The position numbers and the translations under genes are program-made. A DNA stretch of 64,000 nucleotides, from NCBI GenBank assembly GCA_000827325.1, contig KN832874.1, positions 1,844,721 through 1,908,720 on the forward strand, given 5' to 3'. Source of the DNA: Oidiodendron maius Zn. Its lineage: Eukaryota; Ascomycota; Leotiomycetes; Myxotrichaceae. Under the pieces are notes generated by a model that saw only the letters and a list, made by a program, of their open reading frames with translations, was not told where the DNA came from and did not search any database. Position 1 is the first letter of the stretch. Each line of letters opens with the position of its first letter. Shown piece by piece: positions 23,390 to 34,949 of the stretch.

Positions 23390-25087
23390 TTACACCTCCT
23401 TACTCACAGCTTCTTCCCCTGTTTCGGCCGTTTCGGCCGCTGACTGGCGATCCAACTTACGATTAAGGATATCTTTTATAGTGTAGTGCTTCTCACGCGC
23501 CTCATTTACTAGAGCATCCAACTTAGAATTGCCAGGCTTAGTATGCCAAGGCCGTGGTCCGATAGGTGAGAACATCTCCTCGATTTCTTCCAGAGTTTTA
23601 CCACATGTCTCCGGGTAAGTGAAGTAAAATTGAGCCGCACCAAGGAAACACATAATACCGAAGATAGTAAACATCCAGTATCTGATGTTTAAGAAGCCTG
23701 GTGGAATGTAGAGCCCGAGAGCGAAATTAAAGAGCCAGTTGCCACAAGCTGCGATACCCATTCCAGTTGCACGTGTCTCAAGACTCCAGATCTCAGAAGC
23801 GTAAATCCAGGCAACTGGAGCCAATGTCAGCGCGTAGATGATGATGAGGAGATAGCAGAACGCGATGACTGTATGCGCTCGACCTCCAGTCACCTGAATC
23901 ACGACATTGGGGTTACCACCCACGCCGCCAGGGACGTATTGACCTCCGGAAAGAACTCCTCCGACTACAAAGTGGCAAATACCCATGGCAATGGCACCAT
24001 AAATGAGCAGCGGCCTCCGCCCCGTCCTATCGATGTAGAAGAACATGACGGTTGTGAAGATAATGAACAACGCGTACTGGACACCGGAGGATATCAGGTT
24101 GATATTTCCTGTAAGACCAGCCATCATGAAGATGTACACCACGTACTAATGCAATCAGCTTCGGTGAACTGTGACGTTCGGGGTAAGTATAAACTTACAT
24201 ATGTCATGACGTTGGCGCCGCTGTTCTGCTGCCACATTTGCACAGTGAAGCCGGCTAAAGTGCGTTTCCACATTCCGTTGTACACAAATTTGCGCCATCC
24301 TGGAGGAGCTAGTCGCTCAGCAGTAAGTGTCTGGTTTATATCATCCCATTCTGCAATAACCAGCGGATTGTTGATATCTCCCCCAGCCTGAATTCGTGCT
24401 AGCGTCTGGATGGCTTCATCAAAGCGATCGACTTTGGCCAGCCAGCGAGGCGATCTTGGCAGGAATGGCAATCCTAACATCAAGAACACGCAAGGAATAA
24501 ATTGGCATCCCCAGGCCGTTCGGAATGATGCTGGCCCGGCTATGTGACTACAGCCATAGCCGATGAAATACATAATAAAGATACCCCATTCTGTACCAGA
24601 CTCTGTTAGCAGTTGTATATTGCAGACCTCGACGGCAATTCTCACCAATTGCTAGCTGCTGAATGATAACCACGGCGCCTCGTTTTTCTTTCTTTGCAAT
24701 TTCTGCAAGGTAGACTGGCACTTGCGAGCTGGTAATACCGACACAGACTCCATTTAGGATACGGCCAGCCAAGAGCATGCCAAATCCATTAACCCCCGTC
24801 TGCACCGCGGTTCCTGCTAGCCACCAAAGACAAGCGAAGAAGATGGAGTCACGACGTCCAATTCTATTCGAGACAGGGCCCGCAATCACGGATCCCACGA
24901 TGGAGCCGGCCGCCAACGCCGAACCAATAGCTCCCTGACGGACGCCATGCGGCTTATTGAAAAAGGCGTTATACTGCTCAGTTCCGATGATGGCAGACAT
25001 GGAGGATATGTCAAAGCCGAATAGCATACCACCGACCGTGGCTATAAAAGCCACAAGGTAGGTATTATAGATCTTAGGGAACTGCAT
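23390..25087 (-). CDS. Hexose transporter (MFS sugar porter)
   Basis: Predicted 529-residue, 12-TM plasma-membrane sugar:H+ symporter from exons 25087-24646, 24590-24199 and 24145-23390. Sugar-porter signatures are present: GGMLFGFDISSMSAIIGTEQ in TM1, GRRDS after TM2, the region VPVYLAEIAKKEKRGAVV, LPRSPRWL, QQNSGANVMTYYVVYIFMMA across the second intron, DRTGRRPLL and PETCGKTLEEIEEMF. Choosing the acceptor at 24591 restores QLAIEWGIFIMYFIGYG, which matches the family better than an earlier AG. The ATG at 25087 gives the normal short N-tail. Four CreA-type hexamers and a TATA box lie upstream, so glucose repression is likely. Its tail-to-tail position beside a xylanase suggests uptake of released sugars, but this is inference. 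Confidence 0.92.
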
Positions 25088-25220
25088 GTCTGGCCAACGG
25101 CTAGAGAGCAACAGATATATTCAAAGTAGAGAGTACTGTCTTTGTGGATGAGACAGGGCGGTTTGACTAACAAGTTCGCACAAGCTGTAGCCTTTAACGG
25201 AGATAGGGGGTTCTCGCGGG

Positions 25221-25228
25221 TATATATA
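25221..25228 (-). promoter_or_regulatory. TATA box of hexose transporter gene
   Basis: TATATATA lies 134 bp upstream of the ATG at 25087. It is palindromic, so the assignment rests on position. Confidence 0.45.
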
Positions 25229-25289
25229 GCAATACACTGTGGCATGGATGTGATGGCCAAACTGAGGCAATGCTCCCAGCCCAGCTCTT

Positions 25290-25520
25290 GCGGGGAGGGG
25301 AGCTCCGGACGATCAGAGAAGTCTTTGTATTTGTTGTCTGGGAATATCAAATGATGCATACGCGTGGGCGGTCCAACAGCCGCTGGGTAGGTAAGGGGAA
25401 GCTGGCCCCATTCCCCGCTGTAAAATTAACCAGATGGCATCCGCACTGAGCTGAAGCGGGGTCTTGAAGTCCTATCTGTGGTCCCACTTGTGGCTTGCCA
25501 GCATGTTGGGGAAGTGGGGA
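25290..25520. promoter_or_regulatory. Cluster of four CreA-type sites
   Basis: GCGGGG at 25290-25295, CCCCGC (reverse) at 25413-25418, GCGGGG at 25456-25461 and GTGGGG at 25515-25520. All fit SYGGRG, the site of the carbon catabolite repressor CreA/Cre1. They lie 200-430 bp before the transporter ATG. Confidence 0.5.
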
Positions 25521-25949
25521 CGCCATGTCATGCTGGGAAGATGACCATAAAATGGCTGAAAACGTCATCGGTTGGCCGATTACAGTATTGCTACAGCGAC
25601 TTTCAAGAGGGCCTCAGTAACATTTCCGACAGAATATTTTCACCGTCCAGATGATTGTGGCACGAAAGACGACCTTACGAGCCTTTAATTGGAGCGCATA
25701 GACGGCTACAAGGATCTTGGCTCATAGCACCTGGCGAGATCAACAACGATGATATCAAGAAATGTGGCGGGCGGCTCAACTTGATGTCTGCGACCGCAGA
25801 TCAGCGAATTGTAGACAAATCAAAGCAGCCCGCAAAGACAGTGTTGGATTCGCCACAACTATCCTATGCTTGGACTTTCGAAGCCGCCTTGGTCTACCTT
25901 GAACGACCCGCAGTAATATAATAAACTATATAATCCCACAACTATTTCC

Positions 25950-26330
25950 TCAGTCTTCTGCCTTGACGTAGTTGCTCGCAAACTCTAGCACAGGACCAGA
26001 CCCAAAGGCGAATTGTAGAAAGAATTCCGTTGTCTGGGTTGGGGCTTGAGGACTGTCCAGCCTACTTTGTAGACCTTCCCCTTCATCCGGCATTCGCATG
26101 GCGATATTTAGACCAGAATTGAAAAATTGACTGCTCCAGATATCGCCCCATGCAGTTAACGGTAAAGGACTTCGGAACCCGAATGCAAAAGGTCATTGAT
26201 CGTTGACAACACCGATCGCATCACGCTCTCAAAGGCGAAAGCCTTGTGGGAGCCAGTATGGTCGGTACTCTGACCTTGGTTGCATTTCCTCGTCGTCCGC
26301 TCGAGAGCTTAGCCGTACTCTATGCGAACA
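25950..26330 (-). pseudogene. Decayed 3' end of an unidentified gene
   Basis: One minus-strand frame ending at the stop at 25950-25952 reads like protein for about 100 residues: EYRPYWLPQGFRL, PFAFGFRSPLPLTAWGDIWS and TTEFFLQFAFGSGPVLEFAS, ending NYVKAED. Two TGA codons interrupt it, at positions where CGA (Arg) would fit; a C-to-T change of the RIP type would explain both. I do not recognise the family. Upstream the frame fades and no start is seen. It could also be a short real exon with unseen introns. Confidence 0.4.
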
Positions 26331-28181
26331 ATACCAGTGTTAGATAACTCATTGATGCGACAGATGCTGAAGTTGATAACTCGTTGCAATATTAGGAATA
26401 GTAATACAGTAAGAGCCATGTATACCTTCGCGGGTATTCTCAGTACTCCTCTCACCTTTGTAGAGTGCGAAATGTCGACGTGCTTGCTCTTCACGCAGCC
26501 TCACAGTTGACCATTATCATTTGCTAACAGACGTTACGGTCGACTTCCAGTGTGGCGCGGCTCTCCCGGCAACGGACTCGGCAAAAATGTCCGATAAGTG
26601 ATGAGACAGGTTTTACCACCATATTAACTATCCATGTCGTGGCCACCTGGCACCCTCCATCATCGAGAAGACAGCAGATGTAAGTACGCTCAAGAATTTC
26701 CGAATGAGCTGGTGTACCACGAAAGAACCTACCGCCATATCCAACAAAGTGCACGATGGAGATCTCCGATTCAATGACCTGTTGCTTAATCACTGCGGTT
26801 CGACACTACTTGCCGGCTTGGCAGGAACCTGAACGATGTATGCGGGGTAATATGAGATGCCTGTCATGTGCGAAAGCGGACAAGCACCTCCGATTTCCTA
26901 TCGTTATATCAAGCAGGATCGACGCCCTTCTCCGTCCCTCCCTCAGGCCAGATATCCCATTGGAGCGCATGAAGCCCATCATCATCTCTCAGCGGGGCCA
27001 TCACGCTGGCTACCGATTTTTCGTGAGCAAATTTTCCTTTTATCCGCAGCTCCACTCTCATGGTCTATTGTACGAGTGGGCGTCATGTTGCCACCCTGGT
27101 AAAAGTTAGCTATGCGACGGCACATCTAATTTGACCCCCCTTTCCAGAGGCACAGCCGTAGCTTTCTGCTTCTGCAAGTGTCAGGGATGGTAGGTACAGC
27201 ATGCGAATTGACAGAAAGAATGGAGACGAGAGGGTCCATGGAAGCGGAATATCAACACGCGACATTCTGGCGCATCAAATCATCTTTCAACATGAGGACG
27301 CAATTGGCGACATGAATTGCGACTCACTGATCATCGATGGATTACAATTAGCGCAAAAGCCCTTTACGTGAGAGTACAAAATCGAATTCTGACAGATATC
27401 TGCCCTAGATCTAGGGACGGTCGAGCCCAAAGCTGAAGAGAGCATCTTTATGAAGAACAGGGATACGAGTTTTAAAGTGATAGCCGCCTGAAAGGTAGCA
27501 TATACCAGACCACAATTTGTAATTCAAAAACGAGCTTGCGAAGCAGGCTATTGACATGGGGTTACAAGATGCTGGCGTACTGATTAACGGGCCGGACGTG
27601 CTTTTAAAGTCGCTCGGGAGTGACCCATTAACCATCCGGCATTCCACCGCATCCCACTATGCTGATTCCAGCCTAAAAATATCGATAACTAGATAGATCT
27701 CTTCGAAAGGCACTTGCCGCGTTCGACTGAGAACATGATTGAAGGCAGATCTATTGTATCAGATATTTGCGATGCTGGATCTCTGGTCGAAATGATAGTA
27801 TCTCATATAAGTTCGCCAGTATTAGAAGGCATATAACTGGCCTATACGATTCAATATGGACCAGCATACTTACTGTGACGTAATATGCCTATTTTAATGA
27901 TACAGTAGAGTGTCCCGTTCAACTCTATCTAATCTAACACATGTGAAGAATCGAAATATGATGTTTTGGCCAGGAAAATAACGTGGAGTATGTAGAATAT
28001 GTGGTATGATATATACAACGCCATAGTTTCATCGTTATAGCTCTGAAGAAATTATACCTGATATGCTTTATTTCGCATCGTTGTTATCAAGTTAATTTTA
28101 CTCTCCATATTTCAGTCCAACTTGAAAACTGAAAACCTTTACATACAACACTGTTCTAAACTCATTACCATCACACATAAG
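26331..28181. other. Gene-poor region
   Basis: Overlapping open frames on both strands at 26524-27109 and a 78-codon frame at 27411-27647 show no motif I can name. The stretch may hold more of the decayed gene to its left. AT-rich after 27700. Confidence 0.35.
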
Positions 28182-28829
28182 TCAAGGTACTTCAGCAATC
28201 CAAGCATGCTCCTGCGCCTTTCCATGGTCATCGCGTTTAAAATCTGGAGTGGGGGCTTCTGAGAGAGTCGCAGACGAAGCCTCGTAGTAAATTGGAGTTG
28301 GAGCTTCGTGGTATATTTGCCCAGACATATCTTTCTCTTTCGGTTTCAGCAAATATCCCAAATTTTGTCCTTGAAGTTCAACCGGTGCTTGGTTTTGTTC
28401 CGCGAATCTCCGTTTATTCTTCCGCTCCCGGTAAATGAAAAGAGCGGCGAGAAGTATTAATGCAATGCCCAGAGTAATTCCAATCCCAATGCTAATCTTT
28501 GCACTCTGACTTAGTCTACTAGATGTTGATTTTGTAGTCGTTGCTAACGAGCCTGCTATAGAAGGACTAGTAGGATCGGGAATAGACGCTGTAGAGGATG
28601 TGAAAAACGATAGGGCTGACGAGCTGGTACTCGTTGAAGTGGAGGTGCTCGTCACAGTGGACGTTGTCAACCTATTTGAGGCGAATGGAGGAAAATATGA
28701 GGCGAACGGAGGAAGGTGTGACCCGAACGCAGGAAAATAGGACGCGAACGGAGGAAGTTGTGGCGCGACTGTCGTTGAAGAAATCACGGACGAGGAAGAT
28801 GATGAAGCAGCACCAGCAGATAAAATCAT
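28182..28829 (-). CDS. Ser/Thr-rich single-pass membrane protein, N-terminus uncertain
   Basis: The open frame encodes a Ser/Thr-rich outer stretch with three repeats of LPPFASYFP-like sequence (about residues 24-51). A Thr/Ser run follows, then one TM segment (ISIGIGITLGIALILLAALF, about residues 111-130) with a basic stop-transfer (YRERKNKRR) and a cytosolic tail of about 75 residues with YHEAPTPIYYEA-like repeats. This is the layout of fungal plasma-membrane or cell-wall sensor-like proteins. The frame has no signal peptide. About 160-225 bp upstream, at 28989-29054 on the same strand, a hydrophobic stretch FLVFLLILAIAQPALFGQ sits without an ATG and may be a missed or decayed first exon. 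No specific function can be given. Confidence 0.6.
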   Translation of the reverse strand: MILSAGAASSSSSSVISSTTVAPQLPPFASYFPAFGSHLPPFASYFPPFASNRLTTSTVTSTSTSTSTSSSALSFFTSSTASIPDPTSPSIAGSLATTTKSTSSRLSQSAKISIGIGITLGIALILLAALFIYRERKNKRRFAEQNQAPVELQGQNLGYLLKPKEKDMSGQIYHEAPTPIYYEASSATLSEAPTPDFKRDDHGKAQEHAWIAEVP

Positions 28830-30542
28830 GATCTAAACTTAAGGTATCGAGTGATGATCCAGTATTCAATACAAGGTGAACATAGAGGAAGTTGGATTTA
28901 GAATTATCAGCTGGAAGAAAGGGAGTGGGAATCATTGAACTAAGCATTTCTACCGTCAGAGCATGCATTAGCATCAGCATAGCCATAACTAACAAGTTAG
29001 TTGACCAAATAAGGCAGGTTGTGCGATCGCAAGTATCAACAGGAAAACGAGAAACGGCCGACAAACATGTCCTAATTAATAAGAGAGCATGTATATACTA
29101 ATTTTAGTACAATGTGCAGTATTGTGGCTCAGGAACGCCCCGAAACAATAGGACTGGGCTGCACACGATGAAATGCCATTGTTCCGACCAGCGTCGCTGT
29201 TCAATTTATCGTAGAGCAGCGATGAATTGGTCGTTACCGATAGGATGTCAACCACTATTCACAATAAACGCTTCTCAGATACATTTTACCTGACAGAACG
29301 GATGTATTGCGATGCCCAGCGGGTTCGTGTTATTGACGCCGCAACGAGTGCCTCTTTTGGTGATGATATAATTCTCTGCCGTGTGGCGACACCATCCCAT
29401 TGGCCCTCCACTTGGACTCACAAATCGGGTCAAAGTCGCGAGCCGACTCTCTCTCTGCGGCACCAAAATTCGCCGCGGCTTTACACTCCAACTCCCTCTT
29501 TCCTTGCGTCTCATTTGTATTTAAAAAGATGTATATCCTACTATCCTGTCTTACTATTGTGGCGGGATGCCAATGTGGATGATGATGCCTCTCCAGCCTC
29601 CGCCCGACAGATTCAATGAGCCCATTTAGTTCCCTCACCCCCATTCTCGACTTCGCTTGCGGTTAAAACTCTCTCCATAATACTGTCACTGCTGTCTCGA
29701 GCAGAACTCTTTACGATATCGGCCGTGCACCACAGTTGTGTCCTGTGGTTGAGCCACGATTAGAAATACTTCCTGCTAAGGTTCAACAAGCACAAGGCTA
29801 TAGTATTTCGGGGAGATAGCAGCATGTCATTAACCAACTCATCTAACCTAATGTGTTCTGTTAATATGCAATTGTTCCAATAGTCGGACCTGCAGAGAGA
29901 AGATGTACGAATACAACGGGTTCGATTAGGCTTGAGCCAAAGAAGATTTACTACTTGGCTGCTTAATACTAAGAATGCCTCATTTCAAGGTGTAGGGTTC
30001 CTGAAGACGTCTTTCCCGCAGTTAAACCTTCGTATCGATAGAAGTTTTTAGTTATCAGAGACTAATTTGTGGTTTCGAGAATGCCTGGATCATGAAATAC
30101 GTTTGGCACCGTTATTTAAACAGTAAGAGAGAATTAAAATGTACTTATTAGTAACTAAAGTACGGGTAGTCTCCCCGTCATGATGGAGACGTAATAATAG
30201 TAGTGTTTCTAAAAAGAGGTAATACGTGACAAACTGCCATCTCCATTACCATTCCCTTGTCACGCAAGACGCTTCCTCAAAATAGTCACACTCTATTGCT
30301 CCTCCCAGAAACTTATCTACAGCAAACTTCCGTCGGAAGTGATATGATGTTGCTTTCCGGACCCAACTCATCTGCGCGCTGCTCTTCTTTATTCTTTCTC
30401 TCCTCTGTCTCTTCTTCCTCTTCGTAGTCTCCCCCAATTCTCCGCTTTAGCCACACGCACACACCCTGCGGAACTCGGGAAGCGGATTGGAAACCGGACT
30501 TCTTTAACGGCATAAAAATCTATTAATAGCTATCAAGAATTG
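28830..30542. other. Intergenic
   Basis: Apart from the possible signal-peptide exon at 28989-29054 (-), nothing supportable. Open frames at 29227-29644 occur on both strands over the same bases and lack motifs. Confidence 0.35.
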
Positions 30543-30766
30543 AATGCGGGAGTGCTGCCGACGCCAAGAGATGGAGAGGTGCAGGAGTTTTATTGCTGGT
30601 CTGCAGATGAGGTTAAGAGGCTCTTGCGAGAGTGTAATTCGAGACAAATTTAGCCCGGGTGATGTGGGATTGGCTGGCCCAGCATGAGCAGCTAGATTAC
30701 AATATTAAGGAGCTTAGTCTAATTCATCAGCGAACGAGAAGGCTGCTTGAATTCCCGTTGATGTAG
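30543..30766 (+). pseudogene. 3' remnant of a Nudix (DUF4743/TPK-like) gene
   Basis: The plus strand reads NAGVLPTPRDGEVQEFYCWS then ADEVKRLLREC. After a frame change it reads DWLAQHEQLDYNIKELSLIH and RRLLEFPLM, ending at 30764-30766. This is the order of the C-terminal part of fungal Nudix hydrolases related to thiamine pyrophosphokinase (P-x-DGEV, SxDEV, FKP, HR-LxFP). The Nudix box itself is absent. In-frame stops and at least one frame change make it a relic. Confidence 0.55.
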
Positions 30767-31061
30767 CTTTAGAACGGAAGCGGTATCTATTGGACCCCGA
30801 TATACGTTGCCCAGGAGTCTTGGCAGTACCTTATTTAACTTAGCCATGTCCCTTCTCTAGGTAGCAATACTCTCTGTCAGGTTAGTTGCGCAGCCAAGCG
30901 CATGTTCTTCGATCATATTTCTTATGTTTCAAAACGGTCCAGTAAAGCATGACACATCCCGAAGTTGCTACTCCTGGGACATGATTTGAACTTTATCAAA
31001 CCCTTGGGTTTCCACCTTTCTTGAATCTCTGGTGTTTTTACTCTTTTCGCGACCTTTATAC

Positions 31062-34000
31062 TCAACTAGTGCCTCCTCTGCGTCGTCTACCTCGATTCGG
31101 CCCCTCAGGACGTTGAGAAAGAACTTCTCGAAGTCTTGGATCGTCTTTGTCCTTATCGGCATGACGAACTCGAACATGTCTAGAAAGAGTTTAGATCGTG
31201 CTGTTAAATGAGATGAGGCTTATAAGAGCATGTGATTCTAGGGTAAAAGTTTGACATACCTCTGTAAATTATCCGGCCGTGGATATTTATGCTCACTATC
31301 TGGACAGAAAGGACAGATATAACCGGGGTAGTCATGTATGAGGCCATGTCTGATCATCTCATTTTTCCTCTTGAATCCCTTTCCTCCTTCACTTCGAGAG
31401 CAGCCTTTGACGGGACAATAGTGTGGCCGGTTAGTTGAGTGCACGTTGGCGTGAGAGTTCAACAAATACTAATACGTTAGAATCTGGAAGTCAGGAGAGA
31501 AATTCAGGATCGACTTACTTGCGTTTGGAATGGCTGTGCTGTGCAGCCAGGGTAAGTACAAATAAAACCCCCTATCTGTGGGTTGGTAATCCCATCGACG
31601 CTCGTCCGGTTCAACATGTAGCCAGAAGTCGGATAATGAATCAATTGTGCATCGGGCTGGTACGGATCTGCTTCGACTTCGAGTTTATCGCCAGCATCCT
31701 CAAATATTCTAGCGAGATATTCTGCAGAGCTAAAAATACCCTTTGACGACCAGCTATCTCTTCGTACAGCTTCTTGTGCAGTCTTGTAAGTCTTCATGAC
31801 ATCCACGTTCTCTGACGGCTCAGCTAGATTGGGAGAATAGTCTGATAGAAGTGGATCGTAAGCACTAGATGCAGCGATAAATAGTCTCAAGGCGAGATGA
31901 AGATACTGCTTAAAATTGTAGTCATCTAGCCCGGTCTTTGCCAGTTTGACTATAACCTTCCTCACATGGCATTGGATGCAGAGACTGTAGAAAATGGAAA
32001 GCCAGCAGGACTTTTGGGACATGTTTTCCTTCAAGAACATTACTTTCGAGAGTTTGTCCAAGTATTGATCTACCTGCTGTGTGATATTTAATATAGACTC
32101 GATACCACAATGAGATGGTACACAGCCATCATGATCAGATTTAGAAATATTCAGTTTTAAGGTCTCAAGACAAACACGCAGACAGCTGAGAGACTGTGGG
32201 ATGAGCTATTTTGACATTAGTTCTGTAGACGATGGCATTGAGGAACGTCAGGATGGAGATGGGACGTACGCTTTCCGACTCTCTATTGCTACCGGATTTT
32301 GTTTCGGTCTGATAAAGTGCGGCAGAGCGTAAAAGCACAACAATATCACCGACGGATTCACCAAACAACGAACTCGCGCTCGGGCTGTCGTATATCTCGT
32401 ATATAATTGTCAGAATACAATCATCGAGAGCATCCAAGGAGGCAGGCAGATCTAAGCTTGATCGATTATCACGATTTCTCAGCCCTCTAACGACAAGCCA
32501 TGTCGATTCTAGACCCATTAGAAGAGCATTAAGCTCAGAAGCCTCAACAGCGAGACAACTGTCAGACTTTAGAGCCTCCGCACGTTTCTCGATGCCCAGG
32601 AGCCAGGAATCATTTATAATGTGGCTCATAAGGCTAGGAAGGGAATAAATTGTAGCGGACATGCCTGACATGGGGCAGAGACTGAACGACGGCATCTCAG
32701 ATTTGAGGGTACCACGCCTACAACCAACAGCTGCCCAGTTGGACTCTAGGTCTCGCTTGGGACACATCAAACATGGCTTCTCTGGGTTGCACTGTTCGGT
32801 ATTAGTTTCGTTCAGCTTTAAAATAAGGAAATCATTCGGCATGACTCCTTATGGGATGAAAGAACTGGTACATGGGTCTTGCACTGACGGATTTCCTGAG
32901 AATTCTGCATCTCCAACAAGCGCCTACTACCTTCACTGCTTTCATCGTAGCATAGACAATGCTATTTAGTGGACCTTGGCGGCCGGGTGAAATGGAGCGG
33001 AATGAGCTTGTGGTTGAGTTAGCTGGCGAGGTTCTTCCGGTCCAAATAGGAGATTGTCGCCCAGAGGCGTAATAAGGTGATCCGGGGGATGCGTTGTAGG
33101 CAACCGATTTTGGTGACGGTAGTTCCTGTTGGGTTTGATGAGGGCTCGGGTAAGAATCAGCTTGATGCTTCAAGTATCCCAGCTGGTCATATATTGAGGG
33201 AAGTTTGAACCACGCGGGGGGTGGAGATGACTGTGGGTCATCATTATTCTGTGTTGATCCCAAGATTTCGAGAGGGTTGTGTTCGGACTCTTGAACAGCA
33301 TGAGCCCCCAAATTAACAGGATGACTAGGTATGAAGTTTCTCTCGAGTGAGATGTCGTTCTGTGAGTCGCCAGTCTGGTTTGCTTGGATGTTTGCACGAA
33401 CTAATGCATCAGAAAACTGGACCAACAAAGATTCGTCCGCAGACGAAGTCGAGCTCTGTTGTTGGGGTTTTATATTTCCACTCCAATGATGATCGTGTCT
33501 TTTGTAATGCTCTTGACTCCCTTTGACATTGCTTGAAGCCCCTAGAAGCTCAAGATCCTCGGTTTCGAGGCAGGGCTGCAGGGTGGTCAAAGAGCCTGAG
33601 CGACTACCTTCGCCTTGGCTAACAACAGTCGCAGAGGAAAATTGTAGAGTTGATAACTGAGGTTGTTCATCTAAGCCTTCCGAAAAGTTCCAGGGAGAAT
33701 TTGAGGAAAAGAAGTCCAGTCCTGAGAGAAAATCTTCGTCAACGAAAGGAGGACCCCCTTGGAGGACGGCAGAATCTGGGGCAAGCTCTGGTAATTGTGT
33801 AATCGTCTCTGTTACGCTTGAGCAGGCCAAAGTAGAGGAGTTGTTGATAGAGGCATCAGGATTTGGCTCTGAAATGACGCTTTCCGCACGAGTGATTCTC
33901 ACTTCCTTCGTAGCACGTGAATACTCGTATTCGAGGCCAAGACCATGTGCAAAAGAATGAAGCGTACGTTGCTGCAATTTGTCTGGAGAATCAAAGGCAA

Positions 34001-34112
34001 CGTATTTTTGAGAGATATCGGCTTGAAAACGAACTAGCCGGGAATAGGGCTCCAGATTGGATGGATCATTCATATCTGTCCGGTTTGAGCGGGGAAGAAA
34101 GCAAGAAAGCAT
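31062..34112 (-). CDS. Transcription factor with Zn2Cys6 cluster and three C2H2 fingers
   Basis: Predicted 915-residue nuclear regulator from exons 34112-32889, 32791-32270, 32193-31519, 31468-31260 and 31179-31062, all in frame. A long disordered N-terminus leads to a zinc cluster split by intron 1: GACWRCRILRKS then CNPEKPCLMCPKRD and a final Cys in AAVGC. The spacing is C2C6C5C2C13C, as in a fungal family whose cluster ends GC(K/R)RG. A helical middle region follows. At the C-terminus are C2H2 fingers: FICTYPGC...HANVH, HYCPVKGC...HGLIH and YICPFCPDSEHKYPRPDNLQ with RHVRVRH supplied by the last exon. It ends in a basic tail (NRGRRRRGG). Met 34073 is an alternative start. It is head to head with the small C2H2 gene at 34950. 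Confidence 0.88.
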
Positions 34113-34949
34113 CCGAGAACTAACCGATTCCTGGGAACTCCATTTCTAGATCTCAAGTCCCCTCCCAGAGGCTCTCTATTGTCAAAGATGTAGGGGGAGT
34201 CTCGCTAACCAGTCCATCATGGGCCGTCAGCACTCATTGCTTTCGAACGCTTGGGAAGGCTGTCAATTCGTCTCGGGTGTGGATATGAAATTGAAGAGCT
34301 AATTCCCCCAAATAAATGACAGAAGATGCTCTGTTGCCGTTCTAGCGACGGCCAGAAACCGAATTTAAGCCCGCAATGCCAGAAGTAATAATCCGGGAAG
34401 AGTTACAGAAAGAATGCTTAGTTCTACTCTCACCCCGTGACCTGCTCCGTACGAACTAGGCTGGACGGCGCATCAGACGAGAAGTTGGAATCGAGAATTG
34501 AGAATCAGGCAAGAATACATCATTGATCAGGACCGAGGTTATTACGGAGGATTCCACACGAGGGGAGAAGAGGTGATTGATTGATTGAGCCGCTTGAGGA
34601 AGGAGTCTCGTGAGTCGTTCTGGGTGACTAATCCGCCCCGACGACCGCCAGAACCTCAGACCGCCTCAGCCTCTTATCATTCCAGCATCTCGTACACGAC
34701 CACCTCAGCCTGCATACAAGCAAACAGTTTAGGACTACGCCTACTGAGAATACGACCGCCTGAGTATTGGATACCTGCGAGCATGGGATCTAGTAGCTCG
34801 CGCAATATGGTTTCTAACGACCGCCTATACGACTTGAGCGGTCCGCTCTGAAGGCTCAATTTCCTCGTAGCTATTAATTCAGAGCATGGAACCGCAATAA
34901 TCATGGCCTTCATAAGCCCATTTCTTTCTACATCTCAGAAGAATACGCC
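34113..34949. other. Divergent promoter region between two zinc-finger genes
   Basis: 837 bp shared upstream region. A short open frame at 34585-34851 has no motif. No TATA box stands out. Confidence 0.4.

Larger units (their letters stand above)
25088..25949. other. Upstream region of hexose transporter
   Basis: Holds the transporter promoter, with a TATA stretch at 25221-25228 and CreA-type sites at 25290-25520. An open frame at 25655-25921 (+) has no motif. Confidence 0.5.

Noticed and set aside
26524-27109. Possible zinc-finger gene (CLSCAKADKH on the plus strand)
   Set aside because: Cys spacing fits no known zinc motif, and the minus strand has an equally long frame.
29227-29644. 130-codon plus-strand frame and 104-codon minus-strand frame
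   Set aside because: They overlap each other, show no motif and have no splice context.
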